A stretch of DNA of 64,000 bases from an uncultured Halomonas sp. (GTDB lineage: Bacteria; Pseudomonadota; Gammaproteobacteria; Pseudomonadales; Halomonadaceae), in NCBI RefSeq assembly GCF_947500835.1, contig NZ_CANMTQ010000007.1, positions 62,001 to 126,000 of the forward strand, written 5' to 3'. Each line of letters begins with the position of its first letter. The stretch's first letter is position 1. Under the pieces are notes generated by a model, which searched no databases, was not told the origin of the DNA, and saw nothing but the letters and a program-made list of their open reading frames with translations. Positions 63,985-64,000 of this stretch are shown piece by piece. The translations under genes and the position numbers were made by a program.

Positions 63985-64000
63985 TCAGCCCAGCATCAAT
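63985..64000 (-). CDS. fliQ: Last codons of a probable fliQ
   Basis: A TGA at 63985-63987 closes a frame entering from the right edge, with codons for L-M-L-G before it. Only the last four full codons are visible. The call rests on the usual fliP-fliQ-fliR order and the 1-bp gap to fliR. Confidence 0.4.

Noticed and set aside
1..64000. CRISPR arrays, prophage or insertion sequences
   Set aside because: No regularly spaced repeats, transposase or phage structural genes were seen; the only repeats are the two palindromic elements and the duplicated tRNA-His.

Overview
The window looks like chromosomal DNA of a moderately halophilic gammaproteobacterium, most likely Halomonadaceae (Halomonas or a close relative). 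Three things suggest this. Core gene orders match those known from Pseudomonas and relatives: lexA-psrA-nagZ-mtiP, and ppiB/glnS-cysS-folD-tRNAs-tig-clpP-clpX-lon-hupB-ppiD. The DNA is GC-rich with dense coding. Secreted and outer-membrane proteins carry acidic loops. The family assignment is an inference from gene content; no database search was run.

Layout. 1-2.1 kb: 3' end of a membrane protein, then a leftward lexA-dinB pair. 2.2-6.8 kb: psrA, then nagZ, an MscS channel, hpt and mtiP packed head to tail (cell-wall recycling, osmotic release, purine salvage). 6.8-12.9 kb: a branched-chain acyl-CoA (valine-type) catabolic locus, with an acyl-CoA synthetase and MerR regulator leftward and an acyl-CoA dehydrogenase, hydroxyisobutyryl-CoA hydrolase, mmsB and a rhodanese rightward; a clear palindromic operator lies between. 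13-18 kb: MATE exporter, ppsR and ppsA (divergent). 18-25.5 kb: membrane GDPD, rraA-family gene, beta-barrel protein, acnB, DUF1289 protein, miaE. 25.5-29.4 kb: a 1306-residue SARP/ATPase regulator. 29.5-44.3 kb: lpxH-ppiB, glnS-cysS, folD, four tRNAs (Pro, Arg, His, His), tig, clpP, clpX, lon, hupB, ppiD, a protein-quality-control block with recognisable promoters and terminators. 44.3-47.7 kb: YkgJ-family protein, a PTPS/QueD-like protein, an SRPBCC protein and an HDOD-GGDEF protein. 47.7-60.5 kb: flagellar genes flgN-flgM and flgA leftward, flgB to flgL rightward, with sigma-28 (FliA) promoters in front of flgM and flgK. 60.5-64 kb: metY, an AT-flanked orphan ATPase, fliR and the last codons of a probable fliQ.

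How genes work together. MtiP releases hypoxanthine that Hpt can return to IMP. PpsR controls PpsA by phosphorylation. ClpX, ClpP, Lon and trigger factor handle protein folding and turnover. FlgM restrains FliA until the hook is complete, and FliA promoters then drive flgM and flgK. Nothing here is a clear multi-gene novel system. The least explained items are the SARP-cyclase-ATPase protein at 25.5 kb, the orphan ATPase at 62-63 kb, the double PTPS-like protein at 45 kb, and two related palindromic intergenic elements at 18.0 and 53.3 kb.
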